A stretch of DNA of 64,000 nt, taken from NCBI RefSeq assembly GCF_018131225.1, contig NZ_JAFCMM010000008.1, forward strand, positions 62,001 through 126,000. The letters run 5' to 3'. Origin of the DNA: Bradyrhizobium sp. U87765 SZCCT0048 (GTDB lineage: Bacteria > Pseudomonadota > Alphaproteobacteria > Rhizobiales > Xanthobacteraceae). Positions 1-8,982 of this stretch are shown here, piece after piece (positions within the stretch are counted from its first letter, which is position 1; each line of letters starts with the position of its first letter). The notes beneath the pieces were generated by a model. That model searched no databases, was not told where the DNA came from, and worked only from the letters and a program-made list of their open reading frames with translations. The position numbers and the translations under genes are program-made.

Positions 1-1157
1 TAGCTATGCGATCCCTCGACCAGGATCTTACGTCCAACCTTAAGAATCAGAAGGGAAGTATTCGACCGCCTGCCACCAACAATCTGACGACCGAACGGAA
101 TCGGCTTGTTCGCAGATCTTTCGTTGGCCAACCGAGCCCCATCGTCACTAAACGCAACCCACGCAGCATCAATCCGCTTCTGATTGTATAAGCCAAGCCA
201 GAATTTTTCGCGTGGCGCCCACATATGACTGTCCTCAACCGCGGACACGATCTCGAGGAAGAATTTGATATTCGCGCCAGTCAACCACCGAAGCAGGATC
301 GACAAAAGCTCTTCGGATACCCCAGCCCAGCCGCTGGCATGCCGCTTCACGCGCGGATCATCATAGTATCCGACCAGCTTTGTCGTCAGATCGTGCTGAA
401 GCGCTTCTGGAGGATCCCGATCTCGCCAGGGGGTGAGAAGCGCCTCGATGGCCGCGGCTGCGCCCGTCGCACGTGGTGACTGCCCCTCGGGCTTCAGCCA
501 ACGTAGCAATCGGTCAATTTCCGCGGGGCGATCAAGCTTTCCGGCCAAACGACGGACGAACGCGAGATGGGCGAAATCCATGATGCCTGGCGCATGGGGG
601 CTACGGATGTTGAGGGAGCGTAGACCGTGCCAGGCATCGGGCATCTGCAGCATCAAAGCGGCAATGGCTTCTGCTCCCCTGAAGGGGTCCAACACCTGCG
701 GAATTCCATGCACAAGGGATTGCGATCGGGCATCCAAACGCGACCGAGCACTCGTCAAAGCTCGAGCCAGGGCCACCGTGTGGGGCGCCTCAGGCTCGTA
801 GCTCCCCAGGTAGACAGACATCATCGCAGCGAGAAAACTCTTGCTGTCGGTAGCTTCGATTTCTTCATAGTAAAAGCGCCGCAGCGACTTCAAGGCGGTT
901 CGCGACCGGCGCTCGGGATCGAACAGGGCACGGGCGGCTGAAGCCACGAACGACATCCGAACGCCGCGCCAATCCCAGCGCTCAACCCGCCGGAGCATTT
1001 CCATGACCAGGCGCTCGCGATCGTTCTCGGGAGGATCAGCAACGACATCTGGCCAACGCGACAGGACGCGCTCTGCCGCAGCGACCAGGTCGGCTGGCAC
1101 GGCAAGATTCGGCGCCCTGTACGCGTTTGAACGGTTCAGTTTCGCAAAGAGGCTCAT
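1..1157 (-). CDS. zorC: ZorC, Zorya anti-phage system EH-signature protein (partial, runs off the left edge)
   Basis: Open reading frame of 385 codons starting at ATG 1157-1155 and still open at base 1, so the C-terminus is missing. The start overlaps the zorB stop by four bases (ATGA), which fixes it and implies translational coupling. The visible part is an alpha-helical, Arg/Glu-rich protein without membrane segments. Near the edge it reads KVGRKILVEGSHS, which resembles the conserved Glu/His end of the EH_Signature domain named for ZorC. In Zorya systems ZorC is a cytosolic DNA-binding effector partner acting with the nuclease ZorD. The family call rests mainly on position behind zorA-zorB plus this motif. 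zorC implies a type I system, so a zorD helicase/nuclease should lie just left of the window. Confidence 0.8.
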   Translation of the reverse strand, partial: MSLFAKLNRSNAYRAPNLAVPADLVAAAERVLSRWPDVVADPPENDRERLVMEMLRRVERWDWRGVRMSFVASAARALFDPERRSRTALKSLRRFYYEEIEATDSKSFLAAMMSVYLGSYEPEAPHTVALARALTSARSRLDARSQSLVHGIPQVLDPFRGAEAIAALMLQMPDAWHGLRSLNIRSPHAPGIMDFAHLAFVRRLAGKLDRPAEIDRLLRWLKPEGQSPRATGAAAAIEALLTPWRDRDPPEALQHDLTTKLVGYYDDPRVKRHASGWAGVSEELLSILLRWLTGANIKFFLEIVSAVEDSHMWAPREKFWLGLYNQKRIDAAWVAFSDDGARLANERSANKPIPFGRQIVGGRRSNTSLLILKVGRKILVEGSHS

Positions 1158-2059
1158 CTCCCCTCCACGACCAGCCCCGAACGCAGGGACTTTCTGATAT
1201 TCTCAATTTCACCAGAACGGCTCGGCGTATACATGATGATACGCAGATCGATCCGACGGTTCGTGGCGCGTCCAGCCGATGTATCATTGCCGGCGACGGG
1301 CCGCATTTTTCCATAACCAGCAACCGAAAGCACCGGCTGTCCCTTGAAATTCAGGTGACCGACCAATCCTGGCTCGCGCCCTGTCATGGCGATGAATGTC
1401 GAGTTCGCACGATCTGTCGACAGGCGAAGATTGCCGATATCATCGCCAGTTGAATCTGTGTGTCCTTCGATCTGCACGGCTTCAATGATCGCTGAGCCCG
1501 TGTTACAGCCGTCAGACCAGGTGGATTTGCTGCCAAGCGTGTAGCAGGGAAGAATCGTCTCGAGCCTTGATGCGATGGCTTCGACGATAGCTTTACGTTC
1601 GGGCCGCAGCACACTCTGGGAGCTTTGGAACAAGCCATCTCCCTGGAAACGCAGTGCATCGTTCTCTTCGCTGATAACCACTTGAAGGTCTGGAAAATCG
1701 ACTTTGATCTGATCTTGAAGTTTCTGCAGAATTTTGCGTCGCTCGTTCGACGTCCTCGTCAGATATTCCTCGAGTGGATCCTTTTCGCGGAGCTTCGCCA
1801 TCAACCGCTCGACTTCTGCCTCGAGCGCAGCAATTTTGGCCTTGGCGGACACCAATTGGACCGCAATGTCATACCGTTCCCGCGCGACGCGATCATAATC
1901 GACCTTGGGAACGCTCTCCTTCGGATTGAAACGGCTGGCGAAGAACGCGAGCAAAATCATCGTAATGAAGAGGAAGCTCACCGTCATGTCCGTCATCGAT
2001 ACGAAAACGGACTCTTCCTCCTCTTCCCGTTGTTGTCGACGGAAGGCGCCGCGCATCAT
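1154..2059 (-). CDS. zorB: ZorB, MotB/OmpA-like stator subunit of Zorya
   Basis: 301 residues. A short acidic cytoplasmic start is followed by one membrane helix (about 24-43) entered by an aspartate (Asp24, in SMTDMTVSFLF) at the place of the MotB proton-binding Asp. A coiled-coil linker (about 55-115) leads to a C-terminal OmpA/MotB peptidoglycan-binding domain (about 185-290, with EGHTDSTGD and GRATNRRIDLRI). ZorB and ZorA form the proton-driven inner-membrane motor that senses phage infection in Zorya systems (Doron 2018 family). The start overlaps the zorA stop by four bases and the stop overlaps zorC by four, so this is a tight operon. A flagellar or TolR-like role is less likely given the neighbours. 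Confidence 0.88.
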   Translation of the reverse strand: MMRGAFRRQQREEEEESVFVSMTDMTVSFLFITMILLAFFASRFNPKESVPKVDYDRVARERYDIAVQLVSAKAKIAALEAEVERLMAKLREKDPLEEYLTRTSNERRKILQKLQDQIKVDFPDLQVVISEENDALRFQGDGLFQSSQSVLRPERKAIVEAIASRLETILPCYTLGSKSTWSDGCNTGSAIIEAVQIEGHTDSTGDDIGNLRLSTDRANSTFIAMTGREPGLVGHLNFKGQPVLSVAGYGKMRPVAGNDTSAGRATNRRIDLRIIMYTPSRSGEIENIRKSLRSGLVVEGR

Positions 2060-4080
2060 GGCCTCCCAGACCGCGGAGCGAACTGCTCAGCCTGATCAAC
2101 AATGGTCCTGAGAGTATCCAGCGCCGGCGCCAGCCTCTGCTGCAGTTCCTGAACGTGCAGCCGCATTCCATCAACGGCGCTCGCCACACTCGACGTATAG
2201 GTATCGAACGCCTTACCGAGCTTGACGTCGATGTCATCGATACGATCACCTTGGCCTTTGAGCCGACCGAGCATCACAGAAATGCCATCCAAGGTGCTTT
2301 CAACGGCCTTCGCTTTGCCCGTCATCACGGCCTGGGCTGCCGCGAGGGCGTCGGCAGCACTTCGTGCCGTTGTTTCCGCGGACCTCGTCACGGCGCTGGA
2401 AGCACTTTGGGTACTCTCAGCCAGATGGCGGAGGGCTCCCTCCATCCGCTCGGCCGTGCCGCGCACAGGTGAGGCTGCCTCCACGAGATCCTGAGACGCG
2501 GCGCGGAAGGCGCCAGCCGCCCGAACCGTGGCGTCCGCTCCAGATCGGACGCCCTCCGAGAAAGCACGAAGATCTCCACTCACCGCCGCGACCTGGTTCG
2601 AGACCTGCTCCATCTGCGCTGCAATCTCGCCGAGGGGCGACATCAACTGCTGGCTGGCTTTCGACGTCAACTCTTCTGCCATCCGCGAAATCTGCTGCCC
2701 TGTCTCCTCGATACGAGCGCGTGCGGCCGCACTACCATCGCGAGCCGCATCCCCCATTTGTTCACGAAACGCCTGCCCAGCGTCCTTGAGGTCGTTCGCA
2801 GCTGAGCTGAGAGCGCGAGCACCCTCCGACGTATTGTCGCGAATACTCTCAAGCGTCGTGTTCATGGCAGCCAAAAGCTTTTCGGTGCCTTCGTTGAAAG
2901 CATTACCGGTACTTTCGGCAGCCCCCGTCAACGTAACCTGGATGGCCTCCATCGACTGCGCGATGCGCGATACAACGCCATCAAGCTCCTGCCCTACGCG
3001 AGTTGAGCTGCCGTCCATTCTTTCCGACAGTTGGGCAATGCGGTCGCCGGCCTCTGAGAGACGTTCGCTCGCGGCACCAAGCGCTTGACTGACGTCGGCA
3101 GTGAAACGGGACGACAGGTCCTGGACCAGTACTCCAACACCTTCGGTGCCAGCCTTACCGACCTGGGCTAGCAGAGGTGCCATAGCCGTTTCGATACTGC
3201 TCGAAATCGCGCGCGGAATATCCTCGCGCAGAGGACGGCCGAGTTCGGCCACCAACTCGAGACCAATGCGGCGAAAATGCTCCCGCTGCTCCCGCACTGC
3301 AGTCAGTTGCTCTATCGCCAAAGACTCGAGGCTGATGAAGGACAGACGCTCCTCAAGTTTCCCGGTCACGTCATGGGATGCGAGATCAATCCGCGCGGTT
3401 CCCATCCGCAGTACGACCGTGAACAAGATCGAGCACAGCAGCCCCGTCAACGACATGATGAATTTAGCCGATGCGACGGAAAGCAATGTGCTGAGCTGGT
3501 CGTTGCCGATCACTTCTCCTTTCGGAGGCACAATGGATTCAAGCGCAGAAACCAAGCCGAGAAAGGTCAGCAACAATCCAACCGACACGAACAGACTGGG
3601 CACATAGCGCCAAAATCCTGGGGAAAACCCAATATCCTCGACATTGAAGAAAGCCGAAGGACGCACGGAGTTACGGAGAATGACTTGCCCATCCTCTTCA
3701 TGAGACACAAGCGTCTCGCGAAACTCCCTCCACGCTGAAGCAACGCGACCTTTCGCTCCAGAGGTACCGAAATCATTCACGTTACGATCGACGTCCGTGA
3801 CGCCGGCGCTAAGCTCCGCCGCATCAGTGTAGTGCGTGATCTCTTTGCCAAGACGATGAAGTGCCGCAACACGACGCCACGTTTGCAATGCAAAACGCAA
3901 AACACAAAAAATGAGGACAACCAGCAATGATAAGCTGACGAGACCAGGCACAAACTCTTGGCGAAGCAAGCTTGCGACCGCCAGCACGATATCCCGGACA
4001 AAGATGCCGGTTTCAATCAACGCGTCCAAAATTAGCCCCCGTAGCTCCCCCTCAACATCTATCGTGCTCGGAATTCGCAA
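2056..4080 (-). CDS. zorA: ZorA, MotA-like motor protein of Zorya with long cytoplasmic tail
   Basis: 674 residues. Three membrane helices are visible (about 44-65, 160-182 and 207-226), then a helical tail of about 440 residues rich in Ala, Glu, Gln and Ser with heptad character. This is the MotA/TolQ/ExbB-like core plus long intracellular tail typical of ZorA; the tail transmits the membrane signal to the cytosolic effectors. The first usable start is TTG at 4080; an in-frame stop at 4095-4093 rules out anything longer, and no clear ribosome binding site is seen, so a later start is possible. It is the promoter-proximal gene of zorABC. The operon looks less GC-rich than the chromosomal genes further right, consistent with acquisition. 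Confidence 0.88.
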   Translation of the reverse strand: MRIPSTIDVEGELRGLILDALIETGIFVRDIVLAVASLLRQEFVPGLVSLSLLVVLIFCVLRFALQTWRRVAALHRLGKEITHYTDAAELSAGVTDVDRNVNDFGTSGAKGRVASAWREFRETLVSHEEDGQVILRNSVRPSAFFNVEDIGFSPGFWRYVPSLFVSVGLLLTFLGLVSALESIVPPKGEVIGNDQLSTLLSVASAKFIMSLTGLLCSILFTVVLRMGTARIDLASHDVTGKLEERLSFISLESLAIEQLTAVREQREHFRRIGLELVAELGRPLREDIPRAISSSIETAMAPLLAQVGKAGTEGVGVLVQDLSSRFTADVSQALGAASERLSEAGDRIAQLSERMDGSSTRVGQELDGVVSRIAQSMEAIQVTLTGAAESTGNAFNEGTEKLLAAMNTTLESIRDNTSEGARALSSAANDLKDAGQAFREQMGDAARDGSAAARARIEETGQQISRMAEELTSKASQQLMSPLGEIAAQMEQVSNQVAAVSGDLRAFSEGVRSGADATVRAAGAFRAASQDLVEAASPVRGTAERMEGALRHLAESTQSASSAVTRSAETTARSAADALAAAQAVMTGKAKAVESTLDGISVMLGRLKGQGDRIDDIDVKLGKAFDTYTSSVASAVDGMRLHVQELQQRLAPALDTLRTIVDQAEQFAPRSGRP

Positions 4081-4503
4081 TGCAACTGCATTTCAACTCA
4101 GAGGCGATGCGGCACTTGACTGTGAGATCATCTCAGCTGCGAACGCGACGAGCATTATTCCGCGGAATCCAACCCGCAATGCTCCACCAATGCCATCAGC
4201 TTTGACCAAGTATTCACCGGTTCAAATGGACAGGGCGCATCCGTCTCATTCAGGCTGCTCCATTGCACACCAAAATACCTGTGGCAGCGAGACGGCAGCT
4301 GAGTGCTGCGCCACCGTCATATCGATCAAGCTCCCCGGACGGACGAAACGCGCGAAAAACATTACGGAATCATGCACTTACTAGCACATCACACTCCCAG
4401 AAATGACCTCAGGCGACACCGCTCCCGTTGACTTCCCCCAACGCTGCGCCATCTTAACGACGAAGGACTGCGGTACGCCTACAGACGGCTGAAGAGCATA
4501 AGC
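4081..4503. other. Intergenic gap between divergent zorA and the AbiEii cassette
   Basis: 423 bases with no convincing gene on either strand; the overlapping reading frames lack ribosome binding sites and family features. It should hold the zorABC promoter (minus strand) and a plus-strand promoter, but I cannot point to clear -35/-10 boxes. In the frame of the next gene, coding-like residues start right after a stop at 4429-4431, before the first ATG at 4504. That may mean the next gene lost its original 5' end here. Confidence 0.5.
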
Positions 4504-4761
4504 ATGTTTCCCGCGTCGGTTCTGACGACCGTGAATGCGCCGTACAGCAAAAAACTGGACGCGCAGACACTCGCCTATTGTCTCAAGCATCCGGCAGCAG
4601 CCCAGGCCTGGGCGGGGCAGATGTCGGCGTTTTTCGGCGAGGTTGCACCGGCTGCGCAGAAGGCTTTCGCCGGCGCGTTTGACATCAGCGAGGCCGACCT
4701 CGTGACCGCCGCAAAGACATTCGCCCATTACTCCGGCGAATCCTATCCGCTCGCGGGATGA
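4504..4761 (+). CDS. Small hypothetical protein paired with an AbiEii-like gene
   Basis: 85 residues, not recognised. A weak purine-rich GAAGAG lies 7 bases before the ATG, and the stop overlaps the ATG of the next gene by four bases (ATGA), so the two are translated together. In AbiE-type toxin-antitoxin pairs a small antitoxin gene precedes the nucleotidyltransferase, so an antitoxin-like role is possible, but no winged-helix motif is visible. The frame continues upstream in a protein-like way to a stop at 4429-4431 without an ATG, GTG or TTG, so this could be the 3' remnant of a longer gene. Presence as a gene is moderately supported; function is unknown. Confidence 0.5.
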   Translation: MFPASVLTTVNAPYSKKLDAQTLAYCLKHPAAAQAWAGQMSAFFGEVAPAAQKAFAGAFDISEADLVTAAKTFAHYSGESYPLAG

Positions 4762-5415
4762 GCACGAACGGACCCGACTGGGCGCGCCTTTTGCGCATCG
4801 CCCGTGCGCTGATCCGCCAGGTCAATGCCGAACACGTTGTGATCGACTCATGGTCGCTCGGCGGCGGCACCGCGATGATGCTGCAGCTCGATCATCGCGA
4901 CAGCCAGGACATCGACATCTTCCTCCCCGATGCACAGCTCCTGTCGTTTCTCGATCCCAGGCTGCACGATTTCCAGTTCGAGATCGCGCCGTCCGACTAT
5001 GGCGGCGACGGCAGCAAATTTCTCAAGCTGGCGTTCGCGGGAATCGGGGAGATCGATTTCATCGTCGGACAGGCCGTGACCGCCAAACCGACCATGACGC
5101 AGACAGTCCAGGGCGAGGATATCGCGCTGGAAACCGTTGCCGAAATCAATTGCCAAGAAGATCTGCTATCGTGGCGCGACCATCAAGCCGCGCGATATCT
5201 TCGATATCGCGGTGGCGGCAAAGCACGACCGCAGCGCCATTGTCGGCGCGCTGAGAGACCATCCGGATGATGTCGCCAAAACGCTCCGCGCCATGGAGCG
5301 ATTGAAGCCTGACTTCGTCAACGCGGCGATTTCGGCGCTGAGCATCAAGGATCGGTTCGAGCCCATCGCATCGACTGCTCTTGCTGATGCACGAGAGGTT
5401 CTGACGTCCGTCTGA
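4758..5415 (+). pseudogene. AbiEii/DUF1814-like nucleotidyltransferase, frameshifted
   Basis: The first 130 residues carry the nucleotidyltransferase core of the AbiEii family: LGGGTAMMLQLDHRDSQDID, with the GG and DID residues of the active site. After codon EI at 5142-5147 the frame goes wrong, but the next frame continues as IAKKICYRGA...KPRDIFDIAVAAK, the expected family sequence. Removing one A at about 5148 gives an intact 218-residue protein ending at 5415. So either the gene is a recent pseudogene or this is a one-base sequence error. Family members act as NTP-transferring toxins in type IV systems. The coupled upstream ORF at 4504 would be its partner. Confidence 0.75.
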
Positions 5416-5498
5416 TCACGCGGCGCGCGGCCGCAGGCAGTCCGTCGGATACGGCCAGAAAGAGGCAGGCTGTCGGGCACAATCTGCGCGGCCAGAAC

Positions 5499-5588
5499 TG
5501 GCGGAGAGGGAGGGATTCGAACCCCCGATAGGCTTGCACCTATGCCGCATTTCGAGTGCGGTGCATTCAACCACTCTGCCACCTCTCC
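5499..5588 (-). tRNA. tRNA-Ser(CGA)
   Basis: 90 nucleotides on the minus strand including an encoded CCA. The acceptor arms GGAGAGG and CCTCTCC pair, followed by discriminator G and CCA. The anticodon loop reads CTCGAAA with anticodon CGA, a long class II variable arm is present, and the T-loop GTTCGAATC is intact. The 3' end points left toward the Zorya/AbiEii region, which marks this gene as a plausible integration site for that island. Confidence 0.96.
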
Positions 5589-6017
5589 GCGGGGCCGAAG
5601 CGGCGGGGTGGCCCGCCGGGTTGCGGGGGGTGTTCTATGCGAGGATTCCCGGCGAGACAAGGCGTCCGGCGGGGTGATTTTGCGGCGAGCGGACGGGAAA
5701 TCGCGGTCTGCGGGGCTGAAAGGGGCTTCGAAGCCATGGAACGGGGCTGCAGGGCGGGATTTTGACGGCGCAGAGGGGCTCGCGGACGCCGGCCCTGCGC
5801 AGGCGGGCGGTCGAGGGGTCGCCGAATCGGCGGGCGTCTTGGGCATTCCTTCTTGGGCATTCCTTATTGTGGGCGCAGACCTGCTGCCGCCGGGGTGACC
5901 CGCATGTCGCTGCGCTCATGCCGGCTACAGAATTGGGAGGCGCCGTGGCCTCATGGTTCGAGACGCGCGGCTGCGCCGCGCTCCTCACCATGAGGGAGTG
6001 GGCCCCCCCCCCCGCCC
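5589..6017. repeat. Intergenic stretch with an extragenic palindrome and an 11-C run
   Basis: No gene is seen between the tRNA and the ROK gene stop. Bases 5949-5996 form a palindromic extragenic element (CTCATGGTTCGAGACGCG ... CTCACCATGAG) of the same family seen at 15998-16043, 20632-21314, 36231-36345 and 37985-38096. A run of 11 C at 6003-6013 lies immediately downstream of the ROK stop codon. Confidence 0.75.
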
Positions 6018-7259
6018 TCAGCTCTTCCTGCCATTCTTCTTCTCGGCCCTCGCGTCGGTCTTGCCTTCCGCCTTGCCGTCGCCGGCGTCCTTGCTCCTGG
6101 CGGTCTTGTCCTTGCCGTTCTTGTCCTTGTCGGATTTGCCCTTCTCATCAGCCGGCTTGTCGTCCTTATCCCTGCCTTTCTCTTTCTCGCGCGCCTTGTC
6201 GTCGTCCTTCCTGCGGTTGGTGAAGCGGGCGTTGCCGAGGCCGGTGCCGATGGTGAGCACGCCCCAGCGCCTGCGCTCCTGCATGAACGGCACTTCGGAC
6301 AGGCCCTGCACCACGCCGTCGTTGTGCATCAGCACCACGGTGTCGTGCTCGCCGATCATGGGAATGGCTGACATCAGCTCCTGCGGCAGATTGAAGCGGC
6401 TGCTTTCCCAGTTGCCGGGCAGGTTCTGCGCGCCCTTCTCGATGGAGCCATCGCCATCGATGACGCCGGGGCAGGACACGCCGATGAACGGCGCGAGCTT
6501 GAGGCCCGCGGTGTCGGCCTCGGCGATCAGGCCTTTCAGCATCTTCACCAGCTTGCGGACGGCGCCCTCGCGCGTCGGCTCGTCGTCGGCATGGCGCCAG
6601 AGGTCGGAGCTCCAGACGCTGGCCTTGGACAGGTCCGGCGTCTTCTTCTGCCGCGTCTCGACCACGCCGCAGCGGATGTTGGAGCCGCCGATGTCGATGG
6701 CCAGCAGACTGTCATACCCCTCGAAGATCCATGACGGCGCCAGATGCGCGCAGCCGATCAGGCCGGCTTCATCGGGATGAAAGCGGATCGGCACGAGATC
6801 GATCTTCGTGCCCTCGGCCTTGAGAACGATGTCGGCACGGGCGATGGCGAGCTCGCCAATGCGGCTCTGGCGGAAGCCGCCGCCGACCACGATCACCTCG
6901 GTATCGGCCCACGCCTTGGTCTTGAGGAAGCGCCGCGTGACATGGGCGAGCGATTGGGCGAAATCCTCGATGGCGCTGTGCACCAGTGCGGCGGCGGCGG
7001 CATCGTCGCCGACCAGCACCTTGTCGAGATCCTTCTTGCTGATCTCGTTCGACGGCGTCTTGCCGAACGGGTCTTCCCCCGCCTTGCGCAGCGGCTTGCG
7101 CCAGGCGTCGAGCAGATCGACGAACGCGCCCTTGCTGGCACGGTCGCCGAGGAAGCCGTCGTCATCCCTGATCTCGATGTTGTAGCTGTCGATGTCCACC
7201 GACGGCAGCCGCTCCGCCCCGTGCCGGCCGATGCCGGCGGTCGTCATGTCCTCAGCCAT
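6018..7259 (-). CDS. ROK-family sugar kinase-like protein with lysine-rich tail
   Basis: 413 residues. The actin-like ATPase fold is indicated by LLAIDIGGSNIRCGVV (phosphate-1, about 185-200), GVSCPGVIDGDG (about 262-273), HNDGVVQGLS and GTGLGNARF (phosphate-2/adenosine region). ROK proteins include glucokinases and repressors; no N-terminal helix-turn-helix is visible, so a kinase or a degenerate ASKHA protein is likelier. The first 180 residues are an extra domain without a recognised motif, and the final 65 residues are a charged Lys/Asp/Glu tail, probably disordered. It stands alone between two repeat-rich gaps. Confidence 0.75.
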   Translation of the reverse strand: MAEDMTTAGIGRHGAERLPSVDIDSYNIEIRDDDGFLGDRASKGAFVDLLDAWRKPLRKAGEDPFGKTPSNEISKKDLDKVLVGDDAAAAALVHSAIEDFAQSLAHVTRRFLKTKAWADTEVIVVGGGFRQSRIGELAIARADIVLKAEGTKIDLVPIRFHPDEAGLIGCAHLAPSWIFEGYDSLLAIDIGGSNIRCGVVETRQKKTPDLSKASVWSSDLWRHADDEPTREGAVRKLVKMLKGLIAEADTAGLKLAPFIGVSCPGVIDGDGSIEKGAQNLPGNWESSRFNLPQELMSAIPMIGEHDTVVLMHNDGVVQGLSEVPFMQERRRWGVLTIGTGLGNARFTNRRKDDDKAREKEKGRDKDDKPADEKGKSDKDKNGKDKTARSKDAGDGKAEGKTDARAEKKNGRKS

Positions 7260-8145
7260 TCAGTCCCTCCGCGTGCGCTGGACAACGGCGGGGGAACCGG
7301 ATGGTTGCGTGGGGCGGGAGGGAGGCGGCCGCGTGGGTGCGGTTAGGGTTGGCGGGCTCGGGGTCCCCGATCGGCCAAGGCGCCGGAAGGGCAGTTCTGC
7401 CGCCCAATCCGAGGTGTCGGCCATGTCTCCGAACGGGTGTCGGGGATGTGTCCGAACGGGTGTCGGCGATGTCTCCGGACTGGCCGGGACATACAAAAGC
7501 GGAATTGGCGCGGAATGATTTCTAACCAATTGATAATATTTCGTTTCTCGACATTCGCCCCACCCACGGCGTCATGGCCGGACTTGATCCGGCCATCCAG
7601 CTTGTTCGCCGCACGACGGAAGGCCCAAAAGCTGGATCACCGGGTCACGGCGCTGGCACGCCGGCCCGGTGATGACGCTGAGATGGGAGGCGGCGCGGAA
7701 CCATGGAGGTGCGGCTGCTGCGCGCAGCCACCCACGGCGTCATTCCGGGGCGCGCCGCAGGCGCGAACCGGGAATCTCGGTGCCCCCCCCCCCCTCGCCG
7801 AGTTCAACCATTGCGAGATTCCGGATCGCCGCTGCGCGGCGTCCGGAATGACGGGGGGCGGAGGCACCAGCAACCTGGAACTCGCCGAACACCCCCAAAC
7901 CACGGCCAAATCCTTCATTTGCGAGGGCTTTTGGCGGGGAATCGCCTTGACTCGGGGGGCTCAGCCTTTATAACGCCCGTCATCCGGCGTGGGCTTGCTC
8001 GCGCCGTTTGTTTTGGCTCGCCCGACTTGTCATGTTTGTCATGCGACACGGCGCCAAACGCAACATTCGCAACGACTGACAAGAAGCCGGCCCGGAGGTC
8101 CACGGACATCCGAAGGCGCGGGTTTGAACACGAAGGATGAAAACG
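7260..8145. repeat. Repeat-rich gap upstream of rplU
   Basis: About 880 bases without a credible gene. It contains a 23-bp tandem repeat (7413-7481, listed separately); an extragenic element at 7561-7681 related to the copies near 20.8 and 21.1 kb (CCGGACTTGATCCGGCC ... CCGGCCCGGTGATGACGCTGAG); and a long imperfect palindrome at 7738-7855 (GTCATTCCGGGGCGCGCC to GCGGCGTCCGGAATGAC) interrupted by a run of 12 C at 7783-7794. The last 200 bases should hold the rplU promoter; no distinct boxes were identified. Confidence 0.65.
7413..7481. repeat. 23-bp tandem repeat, three copies
   Basis: The unit GGTGTCGG-N2-ATGT-N-TCCG-N-AC-G starts at 7413, 7436 and 7459 with an exact period of 23 bases and only a few mismatches; the third copy decays at its end. 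It is not coding. Such short arrays occur at the ends of some insertion sequences, but no transposase remains here, so the origin is unknown. Confidence 0.7.
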
Positions 8146-8532
8146 ATGTTCGCAGTCATCAAAACCGGCGGCAAGCAGTACCGCGTTGTCCCGGATGATG
8201 TGCTCGAGATTGGCAAGATCGCCGGCGAAGTCGGCACGATCGTGCAGTTCCCCGAAGTGCTGGTGCTGGGCGGCGACACGCCCGTGCTCGGCGTCCCGAC
8301 CGTGGCCGGCGCATCCGTCGCCGCCGAGGTGCTGGACCACAAGCGCGGCCCGAAGGTCATCGCCTTCAAGAAGCGCCGCCGCAAGAATTCCCGCCGCAAG
8401 CGCGGCTACCGTGACGAGCTGACGCTGGTCCGCATCACCGAGATCCTCGCCGACGGCAAGGCCCCCACCGTGGGTCCGCGCCCGAAGAAGGCGAAGGTCG
8501 CCAAGGCCGAGACCGCGGAAGCCGCCGAGTAA
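8146..8532 (+). CDS. rplU: 50S ribosomal protein L21
   Basis: 128 residues from ATG 8146, beginning MFAVIKTGGKQYRV, the invariant L21 start. An AAGGA motif lies 9 bases before this ATG, whereas the in-frame ATG at 8137 has that motif too close, so 8146 is preferred. The conserved KRRRKNSRRKRGYRDELT RNA-binding segment is present (about 73-90), followed by an Ala/Lys-rich tail. L21 binds 23S rRNA in the large subunit. It is followed by rpmA, the normal partner. Confidence 0.97.
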   Translation: MFAVIKTGGKQYRVVPDDVLEIGKIAGEVGTIVQFPEVLVLGGDTPVLGVPTVAGASVAAEVLDHKRGPKVIAFKKRRRKNSRRKRGYRDELTLVRITEILADGKAPTVGPRPKKAKVAKAETAEAAE

Positions 8533-8648
8533 TCGGCGCCGACGCGTTGTTCTTCCGCACCGGCGCCGCTGAAGGCGACGGTGACAAAATGTGAAATGAT
8601 TCCTTCGCGGAATCGGTTTAAACATTCGAACGAATTCGGAGACGAGCC

Positions 8649-8921
8649 ATGGCTCATAAAAAGGCAGGCGGTTCATCGCGCAACGGTCGTGACTCGGCCG
8701 GCAAGCGCCTGGGCATCAAGGCGTTCGGTGGTGAGCACGTCATCCCCGGCAACATCATCGCGCGTCAGCGCGGCACCAAATGGCATCCCGGCCTCAACGT
8801 CGGCATGGGGACCGATCATACCCTCTTTGCCAAGGTTGAAGGCCGCGTCGAGTTCCGTGCCAAAGGCCGGGGCCGCACCTACATTTCGGTCCTCCCGATT
8901 GTCGCTGCCGCCGCCGAATAA
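8649..8921 (+). CDS. rpmA: 50S ribosomal protein L27
   Basis: 90 residues, start MAHKKAGGSSRNGRDS, the typical L27 N-terminus that reaches the peptidyl transferase centre. The rest matches the family (GIKAFGGEHVIPGNIIARQRG, then WHPG and FRAKGRGRTYISV). A GGAGA ribosome binding motif precedes the ATG. Length is normal. It is cotranscribed with rplU and followed by two hairpins, the second a strong terminator. Confidence 0.97.
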   Translation: MAHKKAGGSSRNGRDSAGKRLGIKAFGGEHVIPGNIIARQRGTKWHPGLNVGMGTDHTLFAKVEGRVEFRAKGRGRTYISVLPIVAAAAE

Positions 8922-8982
8922 CCAGGTGGACACATATCGCGTCCGCCGGCCCTGTTGAACCGGCGGAGCGCTCAAAGCTCCT

